A stretch of DNA of 64,000 nt from Gordonia gummivorans (lineage in GTDB: Bacteria; Actinomycetota; Actinomycetes; Mycobacteriales; Mycobacteriaceae): assembly GCF_022513585.1 (NCBI RefSeq), contig NZ_JAKWBF010000026.1, positions 20,651 to 84,650 on the forward strand, written 5' to 3'. The position numbers were made by a program, and so were the translations under genes. Position 1 is the stretch's first letter, and every line of letters begins with the position of its first letter. This document shows, in pieces, positions 18,071 to 27,227 of this stretch. A model generated the notes under the pieces. The model saw only the letters and a list, made by a program, of their open reading frames with translations. It was not told where the DNA came from and ran no database searches.

Positions 18071-19804
18071 TCAGTGCTTCTCGTCGCTGTTGTCGCTGAC
18101 GCCTGCCTCGCCGAAGGTGGCCATCGAACCGAGCAGGTCCACCGCCGAGGTCACCACCGGAAGCGCCATCAGCGCCCCGCTGCCCTCACCGAGCCGCATG
18201 GAGAGATCGAGGACCGGCTTCAGATCGAGGTGTTCCAGTGCCAGCGCGTGGGCGGGTTCGACCGACCGATGCCCGGCCAGCCACCAGCGCGATGCCCCGG
18301 GTGCCAACTCGTTCGCGACCAGTGCGGCGGCCGCGATGACTACACCGTCGAGGATGACCGGGGTCTTGCGTAGCGCCGCTTGGGCGAGGAAACCGGCAAC
18401 CGCGGTGAGATCCGCACCGCCGACGGCGGCCAGCAGCGCCAGCGGGTCGTGGGTGACCGAACGCGCCCGACGCATGCCGTCGCGAATCGCGGCGGTCTTG
18501 CGCATCCAGCCCGCATCGTCGATACCGGTACCGCGACCGACGATCTCGACCGGCTCGCGCCGCGTGATCGTGCCGATGAGAACGGTGGCGGGAGTGGTAT
18601 TGCCGATGCCCATCTCGCCGGCGATCAGCAGATCGGTGCCGGAGTCGACGAGATCGTCGGCGATGGCCCGACCGGCCGCCATGGCAGTGCGCGCCTCGGC
18701 GATCGAGATGGCGTCGGTGACACGGAGGTCGTTGCTGCTGCGTCGAACCTTGTAGCGCGACACCTCCGGTGCGGTGTCGGCGTCGACCGACATGTCCTCC
18801 ACACGCACCGACGCGCCTGCCGCTCGCGCCAGGACGTTGACCGCAGCCCCGCCCGACGCGATGTTCGCGACCATCTGGGCCGTCACCTCGGACGGGAACG
18901 CGGAGACGCCGGCCTGGGCCACCCCATGGTCGCCGGCGAAGACGACGACCGCCGGTTGTGTGATGGGCGCAGGGGGGCACTGCCCCTGGCATGCCGAGAT
19001 CCACACCGCGATCTCCTCGACCCGGCCGAGCGACTTCGGCGGTTTGGTCAGCGTGAGTTGCCGTTCCCGGGCCGCTCGCGCAACGGATTCGTCGGGCAGG
19101 TCGAGCACGCCGAACACCTCGGCGTCGGTGGGATCGAGGTCAGGAGGCGTGACCGGTGCCGACGACGCGCTCGGCGCCGCGACCGGTTCGGGGAGTGGCG
19201 GTGTCGGGACGGGGACCGGCTGAGCGGACGTGGGTGGGCGAGGAGTCGCGCTCGGTCCGGCCTCGACCACCCGGTCGGTAAGGTCGACGACCCGCCCGGC
19301 TACCACCAGGACCACCCGATCGCACACGCTCGCGATGGCAGTGTTCAACGCGCCGAGCTGATCCTGGAAGGCTCGTCCGGCCGGCGTCGGCGGCACCAGC
19401 GACAGCCCGACCTCGGGACTGATCAGCACGACGTCGGCCGTCATCTCGGTCAGCGCCGCGCACAGATCGTCGAATTCGGCGCTCATATCGACCGCGCTCG
19501 ACCACCCGTCGAGCACATCGAGGCGCGCGGCCAGCCAGTTGCCGAGATCGTCGACGAGGGCCGGGATCGCCGGTGCTTCGCGCAGGGTTGCGGCGAGGTC
19601 GGTGGTCTCGATCGTCGTGTACCGCGCGTCGCGGCGCGCGCGGTGCGCTTCGACGCGGGCCACCCAGTCGGCGTCGGACGTGGTGGCCGGGCCGGTGGCC
19701 AGATACCGCACCTGTGAGTGTGTGGCGAGTAGCGATTCGCCGTGTCCGGACTTGCCCGAGCGCACGCCACCCAATACCAGGGTGCGATTCCCCCGATCGG
19801 TCAT
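18071..19804 (-). CDS. cobT: CobU-CobT fusion: cobinamide kinase/guanylyltransferase plus NaMN:DMB phosphoribosyltransferase
   Basis: A 577-residue fusion. Residues 1 to about 185 are CobU: P-loop GGVRSGKS, RVEAHRARR (the guanylylated-His region of CobU enzymes) and DDLGNWL. A Pro/Ala/Ser-rich linker (about 186-245) follows. The rest is CobT: DHGVAQAGVSAFP, GEMGIGNTT, and RLGEGSGALMAL with the catalytic Glu region. It activates cobinamide and makes alpha-ribazole phosphate, the two precursors that CobS joins. In M. tuberculosis cobU and cobT are separate genes. ATG 19804 follows the DUF3043 stop by 3 bp, so the three genes are probably one operon. Confidence 0.94.
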   Translation of the reverse strand: MTDRGNRTLVLGGVRSGKSGHGESLLATHSQVRYLATGPATTSDADWVARVEAHRARRDARYTTIETTDLAATLREAPAIPALVDDLGNWLAARLDVLDGWSSAVDMSAEFDDLCAALTEMTADVVLISPEVGLSLVPPTPAGRAFQDQLGALNTAIASVCDRVVLVVAGRVVDLTDRVVEAGPSATPRPPTSAQPVPVPTPPLPEPVAAPSASSAPVTPPDLDPTDAEVFGVLDLPDESVARAARERQLTLTKPPKSLGRVEEIAVWISACQGQCPPAPITQPAVVVFAGDHGVAQAGVSAFPSEVTAQMVANIASGGAAVNVLARAAGASVRVEDMSVDADTAPEVSRYKVRRSSNDLRVTDAISIAEARTAMAAGRAIADDLVDSGTDLLIAGEMGIGNTTPATVLIGTITRREPVEIVGRGTGIDDAGWMRKTAAIRDGMRRARSVTHDPLALLAAVGGADLTAVAGFLAQAALRKTPVILDGVVIAAAALVANELAPGASRWWLAGHRSVEPAHALALEHLDLKPVLDLSMRLGEGSGALMALPVVTSAVDLLGSMATFGEAGVSDNSDEKH

Positions 19805-19807
19805 CGG

Positions 19808-20497
19808 TCAGACTTCGTCGCCCGCTGATACCTGTGGGCTCGGTGCGCGCATCCTGCGCATCTGCATCGCCCGGGTGAAGGCGTACCAGCCCAGTTTGAA
19901 TCCGCCGTCGGCCGAGTCGGGGAAGCGCTCGCGCACCCTCTTGTTGACCAGGCGACCCAGGATGAACCCGTCGATCGCCATGAAGATCACGAAGATCAGC
20001 AGCAACGGGGTGGACAAGTACATCAGTCGAGGCAGGAACATGACGACGATCAGCACGATCGCGAACGGCATGAACAGCCCGGCGAAGTTGCGTCGGGAAT
20101 CGACGATGTCGCGCGTGAACTTGCGGACCGGTCCCTTGTCACGCGGCATGAGGTAGCGCTCGTCGCCGGCCATCATGCGTTCGCGCTGCTCGAGGCGCTG
20201 CGAACGCCGCTGCTCGGAGCGCTCCTTGCGCTCTTCCTTGGACAGCGAGGTCTTCAGTTCCTTCTTGCGCGCCCGCGCCTCCGAGCGGTTGGTCGGCGGC
20301 GGGGCGACCGGCCCGCGTCGCCTGCTCTGCTGCGCGCTCCGTTTCGGCGTCGGCCTGCCCTTGCCAGGGGTATACGCACTGCCCTTGGTGGATTCGTCGG
20401 TCGAGTCGAGGTCCGCGGCATCGACGGTCGAGCTGTCGGCGGTGACCACGTCGTTCTCGCCCTGCCCGTCGGCATCCTTTTTCCATGGCAGTTTCAC
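19808..20497 (-). CDS. DUF3043 membrane protein
   Basis: A 229-residue protein equivalent to Rv2206. A long hydrophilic N-terminal half rich in Arg, Lys and Glu (TPGKGRPTPKRS, then a charged helix KKELKTSLSKEERKERSEQR) precedes two adjacent hydrophobic helices (FAGLFMPFAIVLIVVMFL and LLLIFVIFMAIDGFILG). The tail is positively charged. GTG 20497 is preferred because TAGGCT (20505-20510) sits 7 nt upstream; the much longer frame to 21463 is antisense to glycerate kinase. First gene of an operon with cobU-cobT and cobS. Function unknown; it is not a recognised cobalamin enzyme. Confidence 0.85.
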   Translation of the reverse strand: MKLPWKKDADGQGENDVVTADSSTVDAADLDSTDESTKGSAYTPGKGRPTPKRSAQQSRRRGPVAPPPTNRSEARARKKELKTSLSKEERKERSEQRRSQRLEQRERMMAGDERYLMPRDKGPVRKFTRDIVDSRRNFAGLFMPFAIVLIVVMFLPRLMYLSTPLLLIFVIFMAIDGFILGRLVNKRVRERFPDSADGGFKLGWYAFTRAMQMRRMRAPSPQVSAGDEV

Positions 20498-20504
20498 ACC
20501 GTCG

Positions 20505-20510
20505 AGCCTA
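20505..20510 (-). promoter_or_regulatory. -10 element of DUF3043-cobUT-cobS operon
   Basis: TAGGCT on the minus strand, 7 nt before GTG 20497, leaderless spacing. No cobalamin riboswitch core was seen upstream. Confidence 0.45.
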
Positions 20511-20544
20511 GGCGATGAACCCTGCCGACTTCCGTGCGCCTCCC

Positions 20545-20550
20545 TATACT
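20545..20550 (+). promoter_or_regulatory. -10 element of the glycerate kinase gene
   Basis: TATACT, nearly the consensus -10, ends 7 nt before ATG 20558. The ATG would be the first transcribed base and no ribosome site is present. Confidence 0.55.
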
Positions 20551-20557
20551 TCCGCGC

Positions 20558-21640
20558 ATGACGGCACCCGCCCACCTGCGTGTCTTGATCGCCCCCGATT
20601 CCTTCGGTGACACGTTGTCGGCGGTCGACGCCGCCGACGCGATCGCGGCCGGCTGGGCCGTTGCCCGCCCGGACGATGTGCTCGTCACAGCGCCGCAATC
20701 CGACGGCGGTCCGGGTTTTGTCGACGTGCTGGCGTCGCGGTTCGGGACGGTCGTCACCGAGAAGGTCAGCGGACCCCTGGGCGCGTCGGTCACGGCGCGA
20801 TGGCTGCTCGACGAGTCGGGCGACGTCCCGACCGCTTACATCGAATGTGCGCAGGCCTGTGGGCTGCACCAACTCGGTGGCGGACCCACGCCGCGGACCG
20901 CGCAGGCGGCCGACACGTGCGGTGTCGGACAACTGGTGGCGGCGGCTCTCGACCGCGGCGTCGGGCGCGTGGTGGTCGGGCTCGGCGGCAGCGCGACCAC
21001 CGATGGTGGCAGCGGGCTCATCGACGCGCTCGGCGGCGCTGCCCAAGCGAAGGCCCGGTTGGCCGACGTAGAAGTGGTCGCGGCGTCGGACGTGGAGAAC
21101 CCGCTGCTGGGTCCGATCGGTGCGGCAGCGGTGTTCGGCCCGCAGAAGGGCGCCGACCCGGACACGGTCGCCCGACTCGAGGAACGCATGACCCAGTGGT
21201 CGCGGGTGCTCGCGTCGATCGCCGGCCGCGACATCAGCGGCGAGGCAGGGGCCGGCGCTGCCGGTGGTCTCGGTGCGGCGTTGCTGGCGGTGGGCGGGCA
21301 TCGGGTGTCGGGGGCGACGGTGGTCGCCGAGGCCACCGACCTCGACGCCGACGTGGCCGCCGCCGACCTGGTGATCACCGGGGAGGGCAAGTTCGACTCG
21401 CAGACACTGCGCGGCAAGGTCGTCTCGGCACTGCACGGCGCCGCGACAGCGGCAGGCGCCCAAACGGTGGTTCTCGCAGGTCAGGTCGCGCTCTCACCAG
21501 AGGAGATCGGCGCAGCGGGGATCGCGTCGGCGCACGCCATCGTCGACATCGCGGGTTCGGTGGAGGTCGCCATGAACGACGCCCGCAACCAGCTGATCCG
21601 TCTCGCCGAATCCGTTGCCCGAGGGTGGTCGGTGGATTGA
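20558..21640 (+). CDS. Glycerate kinase family protein
   Basis: A 360-residue protein of the GarK/GlxK-type glycerate kinase family (ATP-dependent phosphorylation of glycerate). Features include VLIAPDSFGDTLSA, SDGGPGFVDVL, the GGSATTDGGSG glycine-rich segment and VITGEGKFDSQTLRGK near the C-terminus. In position it matches Rv2205c. ATG 20558 is chosen over ATG 20534, since the promoter TATACT lies between them. The product 2- or 3-phosphoglycerate would enter glycolysis. Substrate not proven by sequence. Confidence 0.92.
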   Translation: MTAPAHLRVLIAPDSFGDTLSAVDAADAIAAGWAVARPDDVLVTAPQSDGGPGFVDVLASRFGTVVTEKVSGPLGASVTARWLLDESGDVPTAYIECAQACGLHQLGGGPTPRTAQAADTCGVGQLVAAALDRGVGRVVVGLGGSATTDGGSGLIDALGGAAQAKARLADVEVVAASDVENPLLGPIGAAAVFGPQKGADPDTVARLEERMTQWSRVLASIAGRDISGEAGAGAAGGLGAALLAVGGHRVSGATVVAEATDLDADVAAADLVITGEGKFDSQTLRGKVVSALHGAATAAGAQTVVLAGQVALSPEEIGAAGIASAHAIVDIAGSVEVAMNDARNQLIRLAESVARGWSVD

Positions 21641-21808
21641 TGACGCGATCGGGCGATACGCGGGAATAGGCGGCGAAGGAGTACCGTTGACAGCACACGT
21701 ACTACTGGTTCGCCATCCCGGCACATCAGACATCGCGTCGCGCCACCGATCACCCGTCGTCGGTGCGGCAGGGGACAGCCCGGGAACCAACCACCGAGGG
21801 AGCATTCC

Positions 21809-22168
21809 ATGACCGTGCAGAACGAATCCGGCGCCGCGACGAGCACCGGCGTCATCCTGACCGAGGCCGCCGCGTCCAAGGCCAAGGCGCTGCTCGACCA
21901 GGAAGGTCGCGACGACCTCTCGCTGCGCATCGCCGTGCAGCCGGGCGGCTGTGCGGGCCTGCGCTACCAGCTCTTCTTCGACGACCGGTCGCTCGACGGT
22001 GACGTGACCGCCGACTTCGCCGGGGTCACCCTGTCGGTGGACCGCATGAGCGCACCGTACGTGCAGGGCGCGACCATCGACTTCGTCGACACCATCGAGA
22101 AGCAGGGTTTCACCATCGACAACCCGAACGCGACCGGCAGCTGCGCCTGCGGCGACTCCTTCAACTGA
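21809..22168 (+). CDS. A-type iron-sulfur carrier (HesB/IscA/ErpA family)
   Basis: A 119-residue Fe-S cluster carrier that delivers clusters to target proteins. The three conserved Cys are present: GGCAGLRYQL, and CACGDSF at the C-terminus. GAGGGAG just upstream gives a good ribosome site for ATG 21809. Equivalent to Rv2204c. Targets within this window could include LipA and the Rieske protein, which is inference. A strong 17-bp hairpin terminator follows. A short frame with its own AAGGAG site (TTG 21687) overlaps this ATG as ATGA. Confidence 0.93.
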   Translation: MTVQNESGAATSTGVILTEAAASKAKALLDQEGRDDLSLRIAVQPGGCAGLRYQLFFDDRSLDGDVTADFAGVTLSVDRMSAPYVQGATIDFVDTIEKQGFTIDNPNATGSCACGDSFN

Positions 22169-22188
22169 GTCGGACCGAACAGACCTCT

Positions 22189-22228
22189 CACGACGACCGC
22201 ACCCCGACGCCGGGGTGCGGTCGTCGTG
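22189..22228 (+). terminator. 17-bp hairpin terminator after the Fe-S carrier gene
   Basis: Perfect arms (22189-22205 and 22212-22228) with a 6-nt loop, 20 bp beyond the stop. GC-rich without a T-run. Confidence 0.8.
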
Positions 22229-22248
22229 CATCGAGCAGTGCGCAGTAG

Positions 22249-23271
<1,023 letters not shown>

Positions 23272-23279
23272 CGAGTTCC

Positions 23280-23318
23280 GGTTGCCACGGCGCTCGCTTT
23301 CCGAGCGCCTTGGCAACC
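23280..23318. terminator. Bidirectional hairpin between adoK and asnB
   Basis: Arms of 17 bp with one mismatch (GGTTGCCACGGCGCTCG 23280-23296 and its complement ending 23318) around CTTTC, between convergent stop codons. Confidence 0.85.
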
Positions 23319-23341
23319 AGTTCTGACGTTGGGTCGGCGAC

Positions 23342-25267
23342 CTACACGCGCACCGGATAGGTGTGGTCGGTGATCTGCGGGACCACGGTCTTCTCGACGA
23401 AGATCGCATGCCACACCATGAACATGAGCAGCGTCCACAGCCGTCGGCTGTTGTCGACCACGCCGTCACGATGCTCGTTCAGCATCGCGATCACCGCGTC
23501 CTTGTTCAGGATGTGATCGGTCTGGGAATGCTCGATGGTCTCGTGCGCCCAGTCGTACATCTCGCTGCCGGCGAGCCAGTGCCGGATCGGCACCGGGAAC
23601 CCGAGCTTCTTCCGGTGCAGCACGTGGGCGGGAACGATCTGTTCGAGTGCCTTGCGCAGCGCGTATTTGGTGGTGCCGTGCGCGATCTTCTCGTCGTAGG
23701 GGAGTCGTTCGGCGATCGCGAACACCTCGGGATCGAGGAAGGGCACGCGCAGTTCCAGTGAGTTGGCCATCGTCATCTTGTCGGCCTTGACCAGGATGTC
23801 TCCGCGCAACCAGGTGAACAGGTCGATGTGCTGCATGCGGGCGACCGGGTCCCAGCCCTCGCTCATGGCGTAGATGGGGGCGGTGACGTCGGTGTGGGTC
23901 CACTCCGGCCGGTAGTCACGCAGCACGGCGCGCAGCCGCGCGTCGTCGAAGCTGCGGGCATTGCCGTAGTAGCGCTCCTCGAGCGTCAGCGACCCGCGGT
24001 GCAGCAGGCTCTTGCCGCGGGTGCCCTCCGGGATGCGATCCGATGCGCGGCCGGCGGCGCGACGCAGGATCCCGGGGAGCCGGTCGAAGCCCTTGAGCGA
24101 CAGCGGTTCCTTGTAGATGGTGTAGCCGCCGAACAGTTCGTCGGCGCCCTCACCGGACAGGACGACCTTCACGTGCTTGCGGGCCTCGGCGGCGACGAAG
24201 TACAGGGGAACCAGGGCGGGATCGGCGACCGGGTCGTCGAGGTACCAGACGATCTGCGGGATCGCCTCGATGAATTCGCTGGGGCTGACCACCTTGACGA
24301 TGTGTCGCGCACCGATGGCCTCCGCCGACTCGACCGCGACGTCGATCTCCGAATAGCCCTCGCGCTCGAAGCCGGTGGTGAAGGTGATCAGGTCGGGGTT
24401 GTGGCGGATCGCGAGCGCCGCGATCGCGGTCGAGTCGATGCCGCCGGAGAGGAACGACCCGACCGTCACGTCCGCACGCATGTGCTTGGCGACGGAATCG
24501 GCGAGAACGTCGGCGATCTCGTCGTAGCGGGACTGCCGGGTGGCGTCGGTGAACGGATGCACCCCGAACTGCGGGGTGAAGTATCGGCGCACCTCCGGTG
24601 CCTTGCCGGGACGCAGGGTCGCGTACGACCCAGACTCCAGGCGGCGGATCGACGCGTGCAGGGTCTCGGGTTCGGGCACGTACTGCAGGACGGTGTAGTG
24701 CTCGATCGCGCGAGGATCGAGCTCGGTGCCCAGGCCGACGCGGTCGATCAGCTCGAGCAGGCTCTTCTTCTCGCTGCCGAACAGGGTGCCGCCGGGTCCG
24801 GTCGCGATGAACAGCGGCTTGATGCCGAACGGGTCGCGCGCGATGAACAGGCTGCGTTCGTGGGTGTCCCAGATCGCGAACGCGAACATGCCGCGCAGTC
24901 GACGCACGGCGTCGGGTCCCCAGTAGTGCACGGCGGCCACGATCGCCTCACCGTCACCCTCGGTGGCGAACGTCGCGTCCTCGTCACGGGCGAGTTCGGC
25001 GCGGATCTCGACGTAGTTGTAGATCTCGCCGTTGAACACCAGGGCGTAGCGGTCGGGCTGTTCGGGCGGACCCCAGCGCAGTGGCTGGTGGGAATGCTCG
25101 ATGTCGATGATCGAGAGTCGGTTGAACCCGAAGACGAGGTCGTCGTCGTGCCAGGTGCCCGGTTCGTCCGGCCCCCGGTGCCGCATGCAGTGCGAGGCCG
25201 CCGCAACCGCGCCGACGGCGTCGGCCGCCGAACCGTCCGATGTCAGCAGGCCGAGCAGACCACACAC
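23342..25267 (-). CDS. asnB: Asparagine synthase (glutamine-hydrolysing) AsnB
   Basis: Makes asparagine from aspartate with glutamine as amide donor. The 641-residue protein has an N-terminal class II glutaminase with nucleophile Cys2 (MCGLLGLL), RHRGPDEPGTW and NGEIYNY. The synthase domain has the PP-loop SFLSGGIDSTAI and the GEGADELFGGY motif. Orthologous to Rv2201. Actinobacterial paralogues sometimes amidate cell-wall residues instead (LtsA type in corynebacteria), so the acceptor could be diaminopimelate; sequence alone does not settle this. Divergent from ctaC over 331 bp. Confidence 0.93.
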   Translation of the reverse strand: MCGLLGLLTSDGSAADAVGAVAAASHCMRHRGPDEPGTWHDDDLVFGFNRLSIIDIEHSHQPLRWGPPEQPDRYALVFNGEIYNYVEIRAELARDEDATFATEGDGEAIVAAVHYWGPDAVRRLRGMFAFAIWDTHERSLFIARDPFGIKPLFIATGPGGTLFGSEKKSLLELIDRVGLGTELDPRAIEHYTVLQYVPEPETLHASIRRLESGSYATLRPGKAPEVRRYFTPQFGVHPFTDATRQSRYDEIADVLADSVAKHMRADVTVGSFLSGGIDSTAIAALAIRHNPDLITFTTGFEREGYSEIDVAVESAEAIGARHIVKVVSPSEFIEAIPQIVWYLDDPVADPALVPLYFVAAEARKHVKVVLSGEGADELFGGYTIYKEPLSLKGFDRLPGILRRAAGRASDRIPEGTRGKSLLHRGSLTLEERYYGNARSFDDARLRAVLRDYRPEWTHTDVTAPIYAMSEGWDPVARMQHIDLFTWLRGDILVKADKMTMANSLELRVPFLDPEVFAIAERLPYDEKIAHGTTKYALRKALEQIVPAHVLHRKKLGFPVPIRHWLAGSEMYDWAHETIEHSQTDHILNKDAVIAMLNEHRDGVVDNSRRLWTLLMFMVWHAIFVEKTVVPQITDHTYPVRV

Positions 25268-25498
25268 GTGAGCGCCTCTTTCCGTGGGGACAGACTATTT
25301 GGGGGACCGGGTCGCGTCCCGAGTATGCCTCAGCAGGCACCGAGAGTCCGAAGTGGACCCGCCTCGACGTGCCGTGCTCGTCATTGCTTACACGACCGTG
25401 AGCTGGCACTTATCGATTGCTGTGGGGATTGGTTGCGGCAAGGTCCGCCCCAATCACGAAAGCTTCGCCGTGTTGGTCTACGCTGCGTAGTACTAGGT

Positions 25499-25534
25499 GC
25501 GAGAATTGCCCTGTGAAGTGCGGGCAGTTCTCGC
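25499..25534 (+). promoter_or_regulatory. Hairpin in the ctaC leader
   Basis: GCGAGAATTGCCC (25499-25511) pairs with GGGCAGTTCTCGC (25522-25534) with one mismatch and a 10-nt loop, 65 bp before the chosen ctaC start. The rest of the 331-bp asnB-ctaC gap shows no gene. Role unknown; attenuator or mRNA stabiliser are possibilities. Confidence 0.45.
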
Positions 25535-25598
25535 GCTGTGCAGGTCATGTGGCATGCACCCGGGTGGCGTCGAGCCGGGCCCGGGCGAGCAGGAAGGC

Positions 25599-26741
25599 GT
25601 GAAATTGGCACACGGTGGACGGCCCCTATCGCGGCGTGTCTCATCAACGTCGCGGACGTTCAAGAGGATCGGGCTGGTCGCCGGTTTGGCGGTCGCTGCA
25701 CTGGTCATGACCGGATGCGACGCGCGCGACGCGATGCGTTTCGGCTGGCCCGAGGGCGTCACGCCGGAGGCCACCAAGATGGGCGACCTGTGGACGTGGT
25801 CGGTCATCGCCGCGCTCATCATGGGCATCCTGGTGTGGGCCCTGATCTTCTGGACCATCAGCTTCCATCGTGCGAACGATGAGAAGAAGGGGGTCTTCCC
25901 GCGTCAGACCGCCTACAACGTGCCGCTCGAACTGACCTACACCGCAATCCCGTTCGTCATCATTGCGGTGCTCTTCTACTTCACCGTCATCGTGCAGAAC
26001 GATGTGGAAAGCAAGAACAATGACTCCAAGGTCGTCGTCGATGTGACTGCCTTCCAGTGGAACTGGAAGTTCGGCTACCGCAGCGTGATCCTGGACAACG
26101 GTCGGGTGTACCAGGGCGCACAGCCCGGCATCGGCGAGGGCAACCCGTTCGCCGGTGAGCAGGAACACGAGATGCACCACGGCGAGGAACTGCCGTTCCC
26201 GGCCGGCGGTCGCGACGACGACATCCGCACCTACCTGAAGTTCGACAAGATCGAGACCGTCGGTTCCTCGAGCGAGATCCCGATCCTGGTGCTGCCGACC
26301 GGCAAGCGCATCGAGTTCAATCTCGCTGCGGCAGACGTCATCCACTCGTTCTGGGTGCCGGAGTTCCTGTTCAAGCGCGACGTGCTGCCCTTCCCGGAAC
26401 AGAACCACACCGACAACGTCTTCCAGATCTCGTCGATCGACCGTGAAGGTGCCTTCGTCGGGCGTTGCGCGGAGATGTGCGGCACCTATCACTCGATGAT
26501 GAACTTCGAGGTGCGTGCGGTCTCGCCGCAGGACTTCGACGCCTACATCTCCTACCGAGAGCGCTTCCCGGATCGGACCAACGCCCAGGCGCTGGAGTAC
26601 ATCTGCCAGGAACCCAAGTCGGTCACCACCGTGCCCTTCGATACCCGCCGCAAGTCCAACGGCAGCGTCGAGGCGAGTGGTAATCCCGACAACACGACCC
26701 TGTCGAGTTGCCAGATCAAACCGTTGGAGGCGGTCCAGTGA
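25599..26741 (+). CDS. ctaC: Cytochrome c oxidase subunit II, CtaC (lipoprotein)
   Basis: Accepts electrons from the cytochrome c domain of QcrC through its CuA centre. Starting at GTG 25599 (AGGAAGG just upstream) the protein has 380 residues. A lipobox VMTGC puts the lipidated Cys at 40. Two transmembrane helices follow (WSVIAALIMGILVWALIFW, IPFVIIAVLFYFTVIV). The CuA domain has DVIHSFWVPEF and CAEMCGTYHSMM. A frame open to 25497 overlaps the leader hairpin and is less likely. Acts in the bc1-aa3 supercomplex with CtaD (not in this window), CtaE and CtaF. Confidence 0.95.
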   Translation: MKLAHGGRPLSRRVSSTSRTFKRIGLVAGLAVAALVMTGCDARDAMRFGWPEGVTPEATKMGDLWTWSVIAALIMGILVWALIFWTISFHRANDEKKGVFPRQTAYNVPLELTYTAIPFVIIAVLFYFTVIVQNDVESKNNDSKVVVDVTAFQWNWKFGYRSVILDNGRVYQGAQPGIGEGNPFAGEQEHEMHHGEELPFPAGGRDDDIRTYLKFDKIETVGSSSEIPILVLPTGKRIEFNLAAADVIHSFWVPEFLFKRDVLPFPEQNHTDNVFQISSIDREGAFVGRCAEMCGTYHSMMNFEVRAVSPQDFDAYISYRERFPDRTNAQALEYICQEPKSVTTVPFDTRRKSNGSVEASGNPDNTTLSSCQIKPLEAVQ

Positions 26742-27154
26742 AGGTAGAAGCCCGGCTCTTCGAGCTGCTCACCGTGTTCTTCGCCCTCGCAGGCGTTGCC
26801 TACACCCTCTTCACCGTGTTCACCAGCAAGGGAATCGAGTGGGTCGGTGTTGTCGGCATGTTCTTCAGTGCCGGACTGACGCTGATCGCGGGCACCTACT
26901 TCCGATTCGTCGCTCGTCGCGTCGAGATCCGCCCGGAAGACTTCGAGGACGCCGAGATCGAGGACGGCGCCGGTGAACTGGGCTTCTTCAGCCCGCATTC
27001 CTGGTGGCCCATCCTGATCGCCGGCGGCGCCGCACTCTTCGCCGTCGCGTTCGCCACCGGCAACATCTGGCTCGCGATCTTCGCCGCCGCGGTGATCATG
27101 GGTACGGCAGCAGGATTGGTGTTCGAGTACCACGTGGGACCCGAGAAACACTGA
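26738..27154 (+). CDS. ctaF: Cytochrome c oxidase subunit IV, CtaF
   Basis: A 138-residue actinobacterial-type subunit IV with four hydrophobic helices in two pairs (LLTVFFALAGVAYTLFTVF and VGVVGMFFSAGLTLIAGTYF, then WWPILIAGGAALFAVAFATG and IWLAIFAAAVIMGTAAGLV). GTG 26738 overlaps the ctaC stop as GTGA, with GGAGG upstream, so the genes are translationally coupled. Essential structural part of aa3 oxidase in this group, without metal centres. Followed by a strong hairpin. Confidence 0.94.
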   Translation: MKVEARLFELLTVFFALAGVAYTLFTVFTSKGIEWVGVVGMFFSAGLTLIAGTYFRFVARRVEIRPEDFEDAEIEDGAGELGFFSPHSWWPILIAGGAALFAVAFATGNIWLAIFAAAVIMGTAAGLVFEYHVGPEKH

Positions 27155-27176
27155 CGCTCTCACCGACCAATTCTTG

Positions 27177-27202
27177 TGGCCACACCGAATCCGGTGTGGC
27201 CA
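27177..27202. terminator. Hairpin after ctaF
   Basis: TGGCCACACCG and its complement (11 bp, loop AATC), extendable by three pairs, between the convergent ctaF and PAP2-kinase genes. Confidence 0.85.
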
Positions 27203-27227
27203 TAAGCATGTTCAGGGCTTACGTTGA

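Noticed and set aside
17281..20510. Cobalamin riboswitch controlling the cob genes
   Set aside because: No B12-box core was found upstream of the DUF3043-cobUT-cobS operon, which instead shows a leaderless start.
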